Below, piece by piece: positions 25,041 to 35,978 of a DNA stretch of 64,000 nucleotides. Position 1 is the stretch's first letter. Each line of letters opens with the position of its first letter. A program made the translations under genes and the position numbers. The DNA is taken from positions 28,588,421-28,652,420 of the forward strand of contig OW799233.1 in assembly GCA_941918925.1 (NCBI GenBank). Reading direction: 5' to 3'. Source of the DNA: Phyto melanocephala (lineage: Eukaryota; Arthropoda; Insecta; Diptera; Rhinophoridae). The notes below the pieces were generated by a model that did no database searches, was not told the DNA's origin, and was given only the letters and a program-made list of their open reading frames with translations.

Positions 25041-25555
25041 ATTTTTTACAATTCCTTTAAAGTACCTATTTTTATGACCAAGTGAATTTAGTTTTTTTTA
25101 ATGTAGATTTTTTTTTATATTAAAATAATAACTTTTTTTTATTATTTTTATTTATTTTTATGCTTCGAATAATAAAAATGCACTAAGAATAAATTTTAGT
25201 AAACATAAGATCGAAAAATATGAATTTTTTATAATTATAAAGATGGTACCTATTTTAATGGCCACATGTGTATATTGTAATTTTATTTATTATTATATGT
25301 ATATTTATTTATATATGTATATGAAGTTGTAGTTGCTCTGGCAGAAAGTAAGGCTTTAGTGAATCAAAAGTTTATCAGAAAAATCACTGGATATCCTGCT
25401 TATATATAAAACATATTTTTGTCCGCTAGACTGGATCTTAAATCGATAGTTTTGACGGAAAAATTACTGAATTTCTATTACTAATAGAAAGCGTAACAGA
25501 ATGAACACTTAACAAGTTTTTCTTTTTACTATCAATGTCAAACTCTATCTATCTA

Positions 25556-26425
25556 TCTATATATATAAAAGTGAAACTCTGTGTGTGTGTGTGTGTTAGC
25601 TATCGACTCCGAAACTGTAAAACCGATCGGCCTCAAACTTTGGTAAGTTGTTGCACACATACCAGGGAGTGTTTATGGGTGAAAAAAAGTGGGAGGAGCC
25701 ACGCCCATAAAAAATTAGTTATCAGTTTTAGCTCCTTGCACTTGACCGATTTTTCTGAAACTTTGCACACATATCGAGCTGTCATGACTAAATAATTTCG
25801 TGATAAGAAAAGTGGGCGGGGCCACGCCCCTAAAAAAGTTTTAATTTTGAGATGCTAGCACTGGACCGATTTTTCTGAAACTTTGCACACATATTGAGCT
25901 GTCATGGCTTTATAATTTCGTGACTGAAAAAGTGGGCGGGGCTACGCCCATAAAAAATTAGTTATCAGTTTTAGCTACTTGCACAGGACCGAATTTTCTG
26001 AAACTTTGCAAACATACTGAGCTGTCATGACTTTACACTTTCGTCATTAGAAAAGTGGGCAGTGCCACGCCCATTAAACAATAGGTATAATTTTGAGGTA
26101 CTTGCACTGGACCGATTTTTCTGAAACTTTGCACACATATTGAGTTGTCATAACTATACAATTTTGTGTTTAAAAAAGTGGGCAGTGCCACGACCACAAA
26201 AAAAGGTATCATTTTGAGGTACTTACATTGGACCGATTTTTCTGAAACTTTACACACTTATTAAGCTGTCATGACTATACAGTTTCGTAATTAGAAAAGT
26301 GGGCAGTGCCACGCTCATAAAGAAAAAGTTATAGTTTTTAGCCTTGCACTTGATATTCGCTTAAAATTTAGAATGCGATTAAAATTCATGAAGGGGCGTA
26401 GCAAACGCGCGCCGGGATTGGCTAG
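25556..26425 (+). mobile_element. Non-autonomous Helitron, copy 2 (870 bp)
   Basis: It starts TCTATATATATAAAAGTGAA after an A, then (GT)n, and ends CGCGCGCCGGG...GGCTAG followed by T. Six repeats of about 121 bp with a GTGGGCRGRGCCACGCCC core start near 25690, 25813, 25933, 26056, 26177 and 26298. The ends, the order and the number of repeats agree with copy 1 at 2539-3404. No protein is encoded. Confidence 0.8.
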
Positions 26426-26454
26426 TATTAAATAATTATGATGAACATAATACC

Positions 26455-26609
26455 GCCTGTTCAACGATGTCGAAAGATAACCCAAGCGAAACTTCATTCG
26501 TACAAATACGTTGAAAACAAAAACAAATTTTTAGTTTTTGTTGTTTTTTTCAATATATTTGTACGAATGAAATTTCGCTTGGGTTTTCTTTCGATATCGT
26601 TGAACAGGC
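26455..26609. mobile_element. Hairpin MITE, two 60-bp arms
   Basis: GCCTGTTCAACGATGTCGAA on the left is mirrored on the right, and the two arms of about 60 bp differ at only a few bases. The spacer is about 35 bp of A/T. No clear target duplication was found. It lies 30 bp from the 3' end of Helitron copy 2. Confidence 0.65.
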
Positions 26610-26689
26610 AGATAAACATTTTTATATGAAGTTTGGCATGAATATGAGACAGAAAATACATTAAATTTTTCGATGCATGTATCTTGTTA

Positions 26690-26878
26690 AGTGTGCTTAT
26701 GTTGTAGCTATTTCATGGTGGTAGCGCAGGCGGACAGAATTAAACGTCTCTTTTTTTATATGGATTTTGACAATTCTTTAAATTAAAATCTCTTTTTATA
26801 TATGTAGTTTGACATTCAGTGGGACACCAAAAATAGTTAGCTGGGCTGGCACTACTACCTGTATAAGTGTACATTGGC
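26690..26878. mobile_element. Probable P-type MITE
   Basis: The right end, read in reverse, is ATGTACACTTATACAGGTAG followed by TAGTGCCAGCCCAGCT. This matches the end of the P-type MITE at 49621 (GTACACTTATACAAGGTGGC...GCCAGCCCAGCTG). The left end has a weaker CATGGTGGTAGCGC block. Boundaries and target duplication are not settled. Confidence 0.4.
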
Positions 26879-26978
26879 TATTTCTAATTATAATTCATTT
26901 GTTTTGTTTTTGGTTCAGATAAATTTTTTGTTATTAGTAAAACTTCGTCAAAAGTGTTTTCTGAGGTAAAAAGAGAAA

Positions 26979-27879
26979 ATGCCAGAAATTTCCGAGATAT
27001 TTTATAGTGACGACGAATATCAAGATGCAGTGAGCGATGAGCCAGTCAAAAATACTGTCAGCACAAATCAGCCAACAACAGTTACAGAGGCGGGTGATAA
27101 AACCAAAAAGTCTAATACGGAAATTGTTGATGAATTAATAAGAGAACAAACTCAATTGAAGCTTGACGATGATGAAAAATCAGACAATGTAGCCAGTGGT
27201 AGTAATAGAATAGAATATATTCACGACGTAATCGATGAAAATGAGTTGGCCGAAAAAGAGAAATCTATGTCTACTGAAGAGTTGGAAGCCAACAAAGAAA
27301 AGGCAAATGAAATGAAATTGGAAGCTAATGAGCTATTTAAAAATAATAAAGCTGAAGAGGCTATAGACTTGTATACGGAAGCTTTAAAAATTTGTCCGTT
27401 AAAAGCCACCAAAGAGAGAGCGGTCTTGTACGGAAACAGAGCTGCGGCCAAAATAAAGTTGGACTCAAAAAAAACTGCCATTGATGATTGCGGTAAAGCA
27501 ATAGAACTATGGCCAGAGTATGTTCGTGCTCTATTAAGGTAAGTTAATTATTTCGAAAAAGAAGTTTCCATTAAATTAAATTGCTTTAAGGCGTGCTAAA
27601 CTATATGAACATGAGGACAAATTAGATGACGCGTTAGCTGATTATAAAAGAGTTTATGATTTAGATCCAGGACAAAGTGAAGCTCGCGAAGCTATCTTTC
27701 GCTTGCCTCCTATTATAGAGGAACGCAATGAACGTTTAAAAGGAGAAATGCTCGAAAAATTAAAAGATTTGGGAAATATGATATTAAAACCCTTCGGTCT
27801 ATCTACATCAAATTTTCAAATGCAAAAAGATGCTAATACGGGCTCATACTCAATAAATTTTAATCAAAATAATAGCTAG
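26979..27879 (+). CDS. TTC1: Tetratricopeptide repeat protein 1 (TTC1)
   Basis: Two exons, 26979-27538 and 27591-27879, separated by a 52-bp GT-AG intron that splits an Arg codon, give 282 residues; human TTC1 has 292. The first 100 residues are acidic and rich in Glu, Asp and Ser. From about residue 105 come TPR helices: ANKEKANEMKLEANELFKNN, EEAIDLYTEALKICP, ERAVLYGNRAAAKIKL and KKTAIDDCGKAIELWPEYVR, then the exon-2 repeat ALADYKRVYDLDPG-like. TTC1 is a co-chaperone-type adaptor that binds Hsp70/Hsp90-family partners and Ras/G-alpha proteins in vertebrates. The fly role is inferred only from family membership. The start ATG follows AGAGAAA, and AATAAA at 27944-27949 is a likely poly(A) signal. 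Confidence 0.93.
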
Positions 27880-28587
27880 ATGTCTATTTGTTAATTATTA
27901 CATACTAATACCTATTTAAATATACATAATTTAATTTTCTTCTAATAAAAAGGCTAAAAATATGTAAAGTTAAAACAAGTATAATTTTAACACCTTTGTT
28001 TTAAGATGTTTTATTTATTTTAATTGTTAAAAATTATGTTGTTGCTAAACATTTAACTAAATGTGCAGCAACAAGCTTTTAAAAAACAGAGCTGTCCAAG
28101 ATTATAACGGCGTAAATATTTAATTGTTATTAATAAAATTAATTTATCCACATAAACATCGTTTTTCATAATATCGTTATATTTTCACTCATCTGGGGTA
28201 TTTGATTTTTAAATTTTAACCTTAGTATTGTATTGTTTTATTTAATACATGTATATTTATTTTACAGTGAGGAATGTAAAATATATATTTTTTCACCCAT
28301 TGCCAACAAATCTATATGATTATTTATTAAAGTATGCTTATATTTTCTAGAATTATAATAAAACTAACCAGATAGCTAGCTATATTTTCATTATCATACT
28401 TCTAATTTCGTTTGTCGGTTTTATGAGCTATTGAGTTTCATTGATAGTGGTATATGTGAGAAATGGACGTTAAAGTAGGCATGTAACTTTTATTTTATGG
28501 ATAATTATATTGCAAAATTTTATTATCATACATATAATTCTGTCGCAAAGCGTTAAAACACAAACGCATTTTATTCAATGTATGAAG
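27880..28587. other. TTC1 3' flank, no further gene recognised
   Basis: The first 70 bp are TTC1 3' UTR up to the AATAAA at 27944. The rest is AT-rich sequence without a supported feature. Confidence 0.4.
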
Positions 28588-29505
28588 AACATTGTTTTTA
28601 TACCATTTATTCACAAGGGTCATTCCGTTTGCAATTTCTACAATTTTCATTTTCGACCCCATAAAGTATATATTTTCTGAAAGCTTATAAATAGAGGAGT
28701 CCATTAAGTTATGTTCATGTGTTGGTTAAAATCAACTTTTAGAAGCATCCATAAGTTCCTCAGATCTGTAAATAGTATCAATCTTTTGGAAATATCCGAA
28801 AATAAATCTGTATTAAAATTCAGCACAGTCGCCAGATAACTTTCTGACATATGAGCAAATTAAACAACATTAAATATTTTCAGCCAAAGAATAATATATA
28901 TGTAGGTCCCTTTGCTACTATTTGTAGATATAATATGCCTCTTAGAGATATTCGTGAACATTTTTGGATAAAGCTAGCAGTAAAGTTATAGGCAAACATT
29001 TATTTGATATATATGTACATATATTCCAAAAATTTACAAACTAAAATCAACTTTTAGACAACCGAGAGAGTCAATATTGATATCATCTGAAAGGACTTGA
29101 CTAGAGCAATATAAGCACTATAAAAAAATTAAAATTCATGTTGGCTGCCAAATGGCGGACAATAAATTTATATATGGGTCAAATCTGGTATTGGTATCAA
29201 ATAAAAGGTCTTGACCAGTAGAATACAGTAAATTTTTGAAAAATGTAAAATCCAAGATGGCGTTTAAGACAAAATGTCGGATCAAAAATTTTTAACCCCA
29301 TCAATATGGGTATCAAATTAAAGGTCTTGACGAGCAGAATACAGTTAACTACCTAAAAATTAAGGATGGCGTCGGAAATAATAAGGAAAATGGCGTATAA
29401 CATGAAATATAGGTTAAGCTACGATGTGGGATTATACCTATAAACATGGTGAAGGGTATTATCGGATTTGGCACGGCCAAATATATAGCACTTTTACTTG
29501 TTATA
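28588..29505 (+). mobile_element. DINE-1-like element, family A, long form
   Basis: The head TTTTTATACCATTTATTCAC is followed by GACCCCATAAAGTATATATT. The middle of about 600 bp carries AAATGGCG / AAGATGGCG repeats (AATCCAAGATGGCGTTTAAG and similar). It ends GGTGAAGGGTATTATCGG and then CGGCCAAATATATAGC...TTTACTTG. This is the best-preserved long copy and was used to recognise the fragments at 4.4, 16.4, 31.6 and 37.8 kb. Confidence 0.7.
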
Positions 29506-29645
29506 CCTACTCTTGCATTACAAGAAATAGCTTATTTTCAATACCAAGCACACCTTATGTATTAGAAATAGGCAAAATTTTATCTCCCTAACTTTTTCGG
29601 TTCGAGCTTTTAAAAGCCGGATCGTCCTAAAATAAAACCACCACT
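29506..29645 (-). mobile_element. DINE-1-like family B fragment
   Basis: In reverse: GATTGGTATTGAAAATAAGC-type block, CTACTCTTGCATTAC and the TTTTTCGGTTCGAGC / GGATCGTC end, as in family B. It abuts the 3' end of the preceding family-A element directly. Confidence 0.5.
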
Positions 29646-30481
29646 CAGATAATTTATAGCGTCGCTGCTCCAGCGTTATTGCTGGTAACAATTTTTAATT
29701 GTTTTTATTGCACTGTTTTGAACCTTTGTTGGTCAAACATCTATCCACCAAACCGTTTAAGGTTATCTTGATTGGTTCAAAAACAAACAATAGTCAAATA
29801 ATACTATGAAGTAACAAAATGAAATGCTTTTTCTGCTCTTCTGAAAAAATTGTAAAAAAACAACTGAATTCGTGAGAACAGCGCCGATATACTTGAGGTC
29901 TAAAACGAATATTTCGATTTTTTTGGTGGTGGGTATTAAAAAATATGTATATATACGTTAACATAGACTTTGCGCAGTCTGATTCTCCGTTAAATCGCAA
30001 GAGCAATCACTAGAAGTCTGTGGGATTAATCTCGAATTTCCGTTTTTCGCACGCTCACTGTACGTTACATATTCGCGTGTTGGGAAACCGCATTCGTTAT
30101 TTGTTTTTGCGCCTGAAAACATTGTTCATCAAATCGCTCTCTACTGATTCCATTCAAAATAAATCACATTGAAAATTTTAATATTTGTGTTGTAATATTA
30201 CTCTAGTTTGTCTGAAGGCTTAAAATTGGGGCGAGTTGAAGTTCGTCGGATCCGCTAGTTAAGGATATAAATGAGATTAATACAAATAAAATATATATAA
30301 GTTTCCAACTAGATACAAAATCTGTGGGCTTCAGTGTGTCGTGCGAAAAAATAATTTTTAAATGATGGCACATGGTAAAAACTGTATGAGGGGTATGTAC
30401 CTATATAAGATTCGGCACAGTCTTTTCCTTATGGTCAGATGTATCAGATTTGAAAACAAATAAGTTTATTGCATATCAGGG

Positions 30482-30592
30482 GGCAAATTACGGCATTCAA
30501 AGTGATCGAAATTTGAAAATTCTTATTAGAACCTCTATACCTAAAGCACAGCGAACTCGATCGTGATCGAATGTCGTAATTTGGCCACAGAC
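30482..30592. mobile_element. Small MITE, GCAAATTACGRCATTC ends
   Basis: GGCAAATTACGGCATTC on the left and its mirror CGAATGTCGTAATTTGGCC on the right enclose about 110 bp with a GTGATCGA / TCGATCGTGATCGA repeat. No clear target duplication was seen. It lies just 3' of RpL3. Confidence 0.4.
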
Positions 30593-30730
30593 TATTCTCG
30601 TTCTTAAAATAAAAAATTAAATAATGTAGTTAATTATGCTGAATATTTATTATCTTCCGCATGTTTCATACATAAAAAACATTATTTCCAATTAATATAC
30701 ATAAAATACGTAATGAATTTAGAAAATAAT

Positions 30731-33700
30731 TTAAACGGATGTGGTAGCAGCAGGACTGGCGGTTGTGGCGGCTTGTTCCCCCTTGATACGATCCTTTTTG
30801 AGGGGACCCATGAAAGCCAATTTGTCGGCAGGTGTTTGGAAACGACCATGACCCATTTTAGACGAAGTATCAATGAACTTGAGTTTAATCTGTTCTAAAG
30901 CGGAACGCTTGGTGTGTTTCAACAATGTCTTACGCAATGTAAGGACACGCTTCTTGGAACCTATGCAACATCCTTTGATCATGACGAAATCGTTGGTAAC
31001 TTCACCATAGTGGGGGAAACCACCCATGGGGGTGATGGATTTATCCGTCAAATCGTACTCAGTAGAAGCATTATTCTTGATTACCTATACATATATACAT
31101 AAAAATAATTATTACAATATATAATAATAATTAATTAAATAAATTTTATGAGAAATAACACCGTGTTAATAATTTTGTAGATATAAAAAATTGATATCCT
31201 CATTTACCACAGACCAAGAAATTTACTCTTCCCCCACATTTAACTCAAATCTGTAAGTTGTATTAATCTTTGCGAGATACGAGTAAATATACACTACTAT
31301 CTTTATTTTTTTAATCACAAAATCAAAATTTTTAGCCCCAGTTAACGTTTGTAGTTACGACTCCATTAATCGGTTACTAACCAACAAAGTTACAAGTATA
31401 GACGCTCCTTATAAATTTTTGAACATGCTAAAGATACCATAATACAAGCCGTAACCTTGAAAATTATTGCAGAGAAAAACTGAGATATAAAAATGTTTGG
31501 TTTTTTTTCTAAAATTTGATGTGAAAATTATTCAAGTTTCTGGACTACTGGTATCAAAACAAAGGGCTCCAAGATGACCGCCACATCAAAATGGTATACA
31601 ATTAATTTATATATGGATGAACGGATCTAGTAATTAACAATGTACGCACTTCAACCCCCTCAATATTGCTAACAGACGAAAGGACTTTACTAGTAAAATA
31701 CAGTAAACAATGAATTTAAAGTCCAAGCGGAAGTTTTTAATCCCATCAATATGGATATCAAAAGAAAGGGATAGACTTTAGAAAACAGTTAACTATATAA
31801 ACTCAATATCAAATACGGTGTTCGAAATGATAAATATAATGGGTATAAAATAAAATCTAGGCTAAACTCCATGTGGGTATTATACCTATGTATATATATG
31901 ATGGTGAAGGGTTGAATATAGCACTCTCACTTTTAGTTTTACTACATTTGGCATGCAGATAAATGGATATATAATTTTTCATGCCTAGTAAAAAATTAAA
32001 TTTTTGTTACACGATGTAATCAGTCCTATCATTAGGCATATCATGTGGTTAATCAAATAGTTTTAATGTTTGATGTCGGTACTTAAAGAATATATCATCA
32101 TTGAAAAAATTAAACGTTGACCTAAAAATGTTAAGATTTTATAATCACCTTGCCATCCATGGTGTGGATACCGGCACCAATGCGGTAGATCTTCTTGTTG
32201 ATTTCGGTACGATGATGGTAACCCTTTTGACCGGCACGTGCTACTGTGGTAGATACGCGAGATGGATGCCAAGCACCAATACAAGCTACCTTACGCAAAC
32301 CTTTATGCGTTTTGCGGGGCAATTTCTTGGTGTGCCAACGGGAAGTGACACCCTTGAAACCTTTACCCTTAGTTACACCAATACAATCTATCATCTCATC
32401 TTGACCGAAGACATTGCTGACTGGTACGGGCTTTTCTAAATGTTCCTTGACCCATTTAACCTTGTCTTCAATGGAACCACCGTTTAATTGAATTTCCATA
32501 ACATGAGCCTTCTTCTGTCGTTGCTTGATCAAGCGGATCTAGAAAAAGAAAAGTATTAGTTTATGAAAATGCTGAACGTTCAGAGATTGAAAGTACATTA
32601 AATTTTTTTTTAACAGACATTGCAGTGTTTATAACATAAATTTATTCGGACTACAAAGCAGTGAGGATAAGACTGTTTATGATATGGTTTAACTGAGCAA
32701 TCATTGCCTAAGCGACTATGCACAGTTAGTGGAATATATCAAAATTTGCCACCCGAAGGGCAATTTTATCTGCGACGTTGCGGTATATGACTGGACATTA
32801 AACATCCCAGCAAGACCGCCTTTTAGGTACTCCCACACTTTGCACTTCTGCCAAACTCGAAAGCCTAAACAGATGAACTCAGCGCCAAAGACCAAGGACG
32901 TCGCGTAATTACAAACATTAAATTTTAAAGATATGTTATGGACCTCGATTTAAAATCTGGAAAATGACAATAAAACGTTTACTTTAAATTTTTTTTTTAA
33001 TTTTATATTTTCCGTATATTTTCATCTGAATGTCAATGCTTTTACCGTTTTCAACTTTTAAAAAATTTGGTCGACAAAAACGTTGAAACGTTGTGAAACT
33101 CAACTAAAAACAGTTGAGTATCACAATACCTAAAATGAGTTTGGTTGTGCATAAGTTGGGTTGACTCTCACACAACCAAACTGAGTTGAGTGGAGAATCA
33201 TAATAGGTGTAAAAGTTTTTTTTCCACTTGAAAACCTACAGAACAAGAATTTTTTCCCGGGTCTAATTTCCCATCCACGATTTACATTCCGCTTTATATT
33301 ATACAACTCGATTTTTATTTTTTTTTTTAAATCAATGATTTAATTTCACTTAGAATTTGGGCGTCTAAATTTATTACAATAAAATAAATTTTAAATCGAA
33401 ACATCTCAATAACATACATACCTAAAAATATATATATATTTACCTGGGTGTGAGCAATAACACGGATGACCTTGCAATAACGAAGCATCTTGCGGAAATC
33501 GTTTTCAATGCTTTTCTTGCCCAAGTCATCATTCCATTTTTTGCTGGCTTTAGTAAAAGCTTTTCTTTCTGATTTGTACCTGGTTGTAATGAAGGAATCT
33601 TGCTTTTAGACTTTAGTTTTAAGTAAACTTTCTGCGCATATTGATATTTAAAAACGAGACAATACACGTTTACTAGTCGCAATCTAAGAACAATTAGTTC

Positions 33701-34946
33701 CTCTAAACATTTCGTTTCAGCTCCATTGGTTTTTTTAAGGCCAGAAAAATAATTTCATAGCTGTTAAAATAAACAAAAAGGAAGAGAACCTCATCACTTT
33801 AAAGTGAGCGGAGATACAACTTCCTAGCCGTGCTCACTAACATTATTTCATAAACCGAACATAACTTTTTTTACGGTAATGTCCATGGGTTTACTTGAGC
33901 TTACACGACCACAAACGATTTTAAAAGCTCTCTCAGCAAGCTGATCGAAGAACTTTATTTTTAAAACAAATTAAATTAAGGTATGACCATATTTTCCTAA
34001 CAAAACATTTGTTAATCATTTTTGATATCAGAAGGAAGGCAACAGAGATGGTAAACATAAAATTATTCCTCATAAGATGCTCTCAGATACCATCTATCAT
34101 CATTTATAAAAGCGTTATCAAATGTTTTTTTTCATTGAAATATGCACGTCTTAAAAGAAAGTATTGCGCATTTCTTACATACCAATTTTTATAGAAACGA
34201 CGACGGCATTCTTCTGATAAATGTTGAGCCCAAACATTAACCAAGGCACGTAGACCAAAAGGAGTTTCAATGTAACCAACAGCACCAACTACGATCATAG
34301 GTGGAGTTTCCAAAACGGTTACAGCTTCAACAACCTCCTTCTTGTTCACCTCTAAAACAAAACAAAAAAAACAACACGCAAAACATTTTACTTTTTCATT
34401 ATTTTTTAAACTTTGCTTTCTGTGCAAAAATTGAATCAGTCCGCCCTAGTTACTTTATAATCATAGAAATCATTTTTGTTCTAACCATAATAAATTAACT
34501 TTTTCTCATCATAAAAATTTTATAGAAATAATTTAAAAAAATAAATACTCACTTGAACCTGGACGATCGGCCTCACGGACAATGTGAGTCATACCAGCTT
34601 TGTAACCTAAAAAGCAAGTCAAGTGGACAGGTTTGCTGGAATCATCCTTGGGAAAAGCCTTAACCTTACCACGATGGCGGGCTGAGCGCTTTTTTGGATA
34701 AAAGGCCATGGAACCATGGCGAGGAGCAGAAAATTTACGGTGAGACTAAAAATACGTTAAATTTGTCAATTACTTTTAGGTTATGTTGCAAAATATGACA
34801 CCGCTTAAAAGCACGTGTCTTCAATTAGTTAAAAAAAATCCGGATGCTGTAAAATTTACATACAACATTGGAAACCCAGTTGGTTGGTTTACATTTTTAG
34901 ACACAATCACAATTGTTTCTTATATATTACAATTTATTCTTACCAT
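30731..34946 (-). CDS. RpL3: Large-subunit ribosomal protein L3 (uL3)
   Basis: Six coding exons: 34946-34944 (only the ATG, then gtaaga), 34745-34553, 34351-34183, 33579-33444, 32538-32149 and 31084-30731. All introns are GT-AG; the total is 1245 nt, or 414 residues against about 416 in Drosophila. The protein starts [20 protein letters not shown], contains [37 protein letters not shown] and the W-finger region [20 protein letters not shown]. It ends with a basic tail and an Ala/Thr-rich end. uL3 contacts the peptidyl-transferase centre. The 5' UTR has a pyrimidine tract typical of ribosomal protein genes. AATAAA on the minus strand at 30651-30646 is the likely poly(A) signal. Intron 2 hosts a snoRNA; introns 4 and 5 contain repeats. 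Smaller open frames in exon 6 and exon 5 on the plus strand are shadows. Confidence 0.98.
31600..31935 (+). mobile_element. DINE-1-like family A 3' fragment in RpL3 intron 5
   Basis: Blocks ATGGATATCAAAAGAAAGG, TAGGCTAAACTCCATGTGGG and GGTGAAGGGTTGAATATAGC...CTCACTTTTA match the long family-A element end. The hairpin before GAATATAG is deleted. Weaker similarity extends to about 31230. It is antisense to the RpL3 transcript. Confidence 0.5.
33138..33182. repeat. Perfect 12-bp hairpin in RpL3 intron 4
   Basis: AGTTTGGTTGTG (33138-33149) and CACAACCAAACT (33171-33182) pair without mismatch around a 21-nt loop. It could be the remains of a small MITE; no target duplication was seen. Confidence 0.5.
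34436..34512 (-). ncRNA. C/D-box snoRNA in RpL3 intron 2, two 18S rRNA guides
   Basis: On the transcribed (minus) strand a C box ATGATGA (34512-34506) and a D box CTGA (34439-34436) lie 77 nt apart, inside the 201-nt intron. An AAAATT / AATTTT pairing brackets the boxes. One base before the D box is AACTAGGGCGG, complementary to 18S CCGCCCTAGTT. Further 5' is TTATGGTTAGAAC, complementary to the directly following 18S bases GTTCTAACCATAA. The D+5 rule would place 2'-O-methylation on a C in the ACCGCCC stretch. The 18S wording is from memory of insect 18S. The D' and C' boxes are weak (ATGA / ATGATT). Confidence 0.8.
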
Positions 34947-34985
34947 TTTTTTTCTTTTGCACGTCCGTACTTGCCAAGTAATAAA

Positions 34986-35002
34986 GACAAAAAGAAAGCT
35001 GT
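34986..35002 (-). promoter_or_regulatory. RpL3 polypyrimidine (TCT-type) initiator
   Basis: On the minus strand GCTTTCTTTTTGTC lies 48 nt upstream of the RpL3 ATG. Fly ribosomal protein genes start at a C within such a pyrimidine run (TCT initiator, which also gives a 5'-TOP mRNA). The predicted first base is the C opposite 34994. Confidence 0.6.
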
Positions 35003-35750
35003 ACAACGGATTCTTCCTGAAGTGAGCTGCAGTAGAATTGGAATTAGTATTCAGTGATGAGAGTTAGCTATTTTTTTCGTCATATCTAGCGATTTTAAAA
35101 TCTTTCTGTATTTACTTGACTGTGGCCACACGTTCAAGTTTTTGCTTTGAATTAGACATGACGTAAAAGTTATTCGAACTGACTGTTATGACGAAGGCTG
35201 CACGCAAATTGATAATCGAGAAAGAAAATCAGAATGCTCGCAAAAATCATTTATTTATTTGAATTTCGGAAGACTAAAGGCAGGACGACTTCTTTACATT
35301 AATTTTAAAATATACGAAAAATACACCAAAAATTGTAAAACTATTCAAAAATACTATAATCAGCTGTTCACGGTTTAAGTTCACAAAGTGTGATTAGTAA
35401 AATAAGTGTGAGTGTATTTTAATTTGATCGTCCAAACTTGAACTTGTGGCTGCAATGTTAACAAGTTTCTTCTACGTTTACATTTAACAAACTTTCTTGC
35501 ATAAAGTATTCATTTTCCTCCTAATTGAGCCTTTACACTACGACTATTCAGCATGTTTGCCCACCACAAGTTTTTTCTTTACGTCTAGACGAGCCGTCGA
35601 TTTGTTCATACTAGAACAAAACACGGCAGAGCAACTTTCAAAAAATTATTCATGCTCTTTTATATGGAGAAAACGTATAAAGTGTATTTTGTTGATATTT
35701 TTATGTGTCGACTCTTTTTTTTCATATTTAAAATGCCTTTTAATATCAAA

Positions 35751-35866
35751 CAAGGCGAATTTAATTATCAGGTGGTGGCAATTTTACAACAAATACAAAT
35801 GCTTTCGTCCGTCGATGTGTCAAAAACTACATAGTTTTTGTTTTTTGGCGGGAAAGAGTAATCACC
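35751..35866 (+). mobile_element. P-type MITE, truncated copy
   Basis: It starts CAAGGCGAATTTAATTATCA followed by GGTGGTGG and matches the reversed end of the complete MITE at 44651-44893 for about 115 bp, up to GGCGGGAAAGAGTAATC. The other end is lost at the junction with the next repeat. Confidence 0.65.
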
Positions 35867-35867
35867 C

Positions 35868-35965
35868 CTTCTCATTAGGCAAGTCACTTGCTCTAGTTAG
35901 TTTTTTATTTTTCTTTGAACTTGCTTTCATGTTCAGACTCAGCAATTGACTTGCCCAAGTTTCGT
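35868..35965 (+). mobile_element. Truncated GGCYCCTTTCGC-family MITE
   Basis: CCCCTTCTCATTAGGCAAGT, CTTTGAACTTGCTTTCATGTTCA-like and GCAAGTTT blocks follow the left half of the MITE at 36929-37339. It directly abuts the truncated P MITE. Confidence 0.5.
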
Positions 35966-35978
35966 TCTCTTTTACTTA

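Larger units (their letters stand above)
23352..25270 (+). mobile_element. Tc1-type transposon with IR/DR ends, internally duplicated
   Basis: Flanked by TA. The outer repeats read CACATATGGCCATTAAAATA on the left and, reversed, CACATGTGGCCATTAAAATA on the right. The inner repeats GTGGACAATAAAATAGGTAC (23551-23570) and its near mirror (25061-25080) lie about 200 bp inside. This is the inverted-repeat/direct-repeat arrangement of several Tc1 elements. Length is 1919 bp, or about 1.6 kb without the internal 316-bp duplication, a normal Tc1 size. Confidence 0.85.

Noticed and set aside
32101..32439. 112-codon open frame on the plus strand opposite RpL3
   Set aside because: Shadow of RpL3 exon 5, which is conserved on the other strand.
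33717..33796. Second C/D-like snoRNA in RpL3 intron 3 (TGATGA and CTGA 80 nt apart on the minus strand)
   Set aside because: No terminal stem, and neither candidate guide next to CTGA matches an rRNA stretch I know.
33780..33900. H/ACA-like hairpin (AGTGAGC...GCTCACT) in RpL3 intron 3
   Set aside because: No H box (ANANNA) or ACA at the right distances; a single hairpin alone is not enough.
35497..35949. 150-codon open frame on the plus strand
   Set aside because: It runs through a truncated P MITE and a truncated second MITE; composition and lack of any motif argue for chance.
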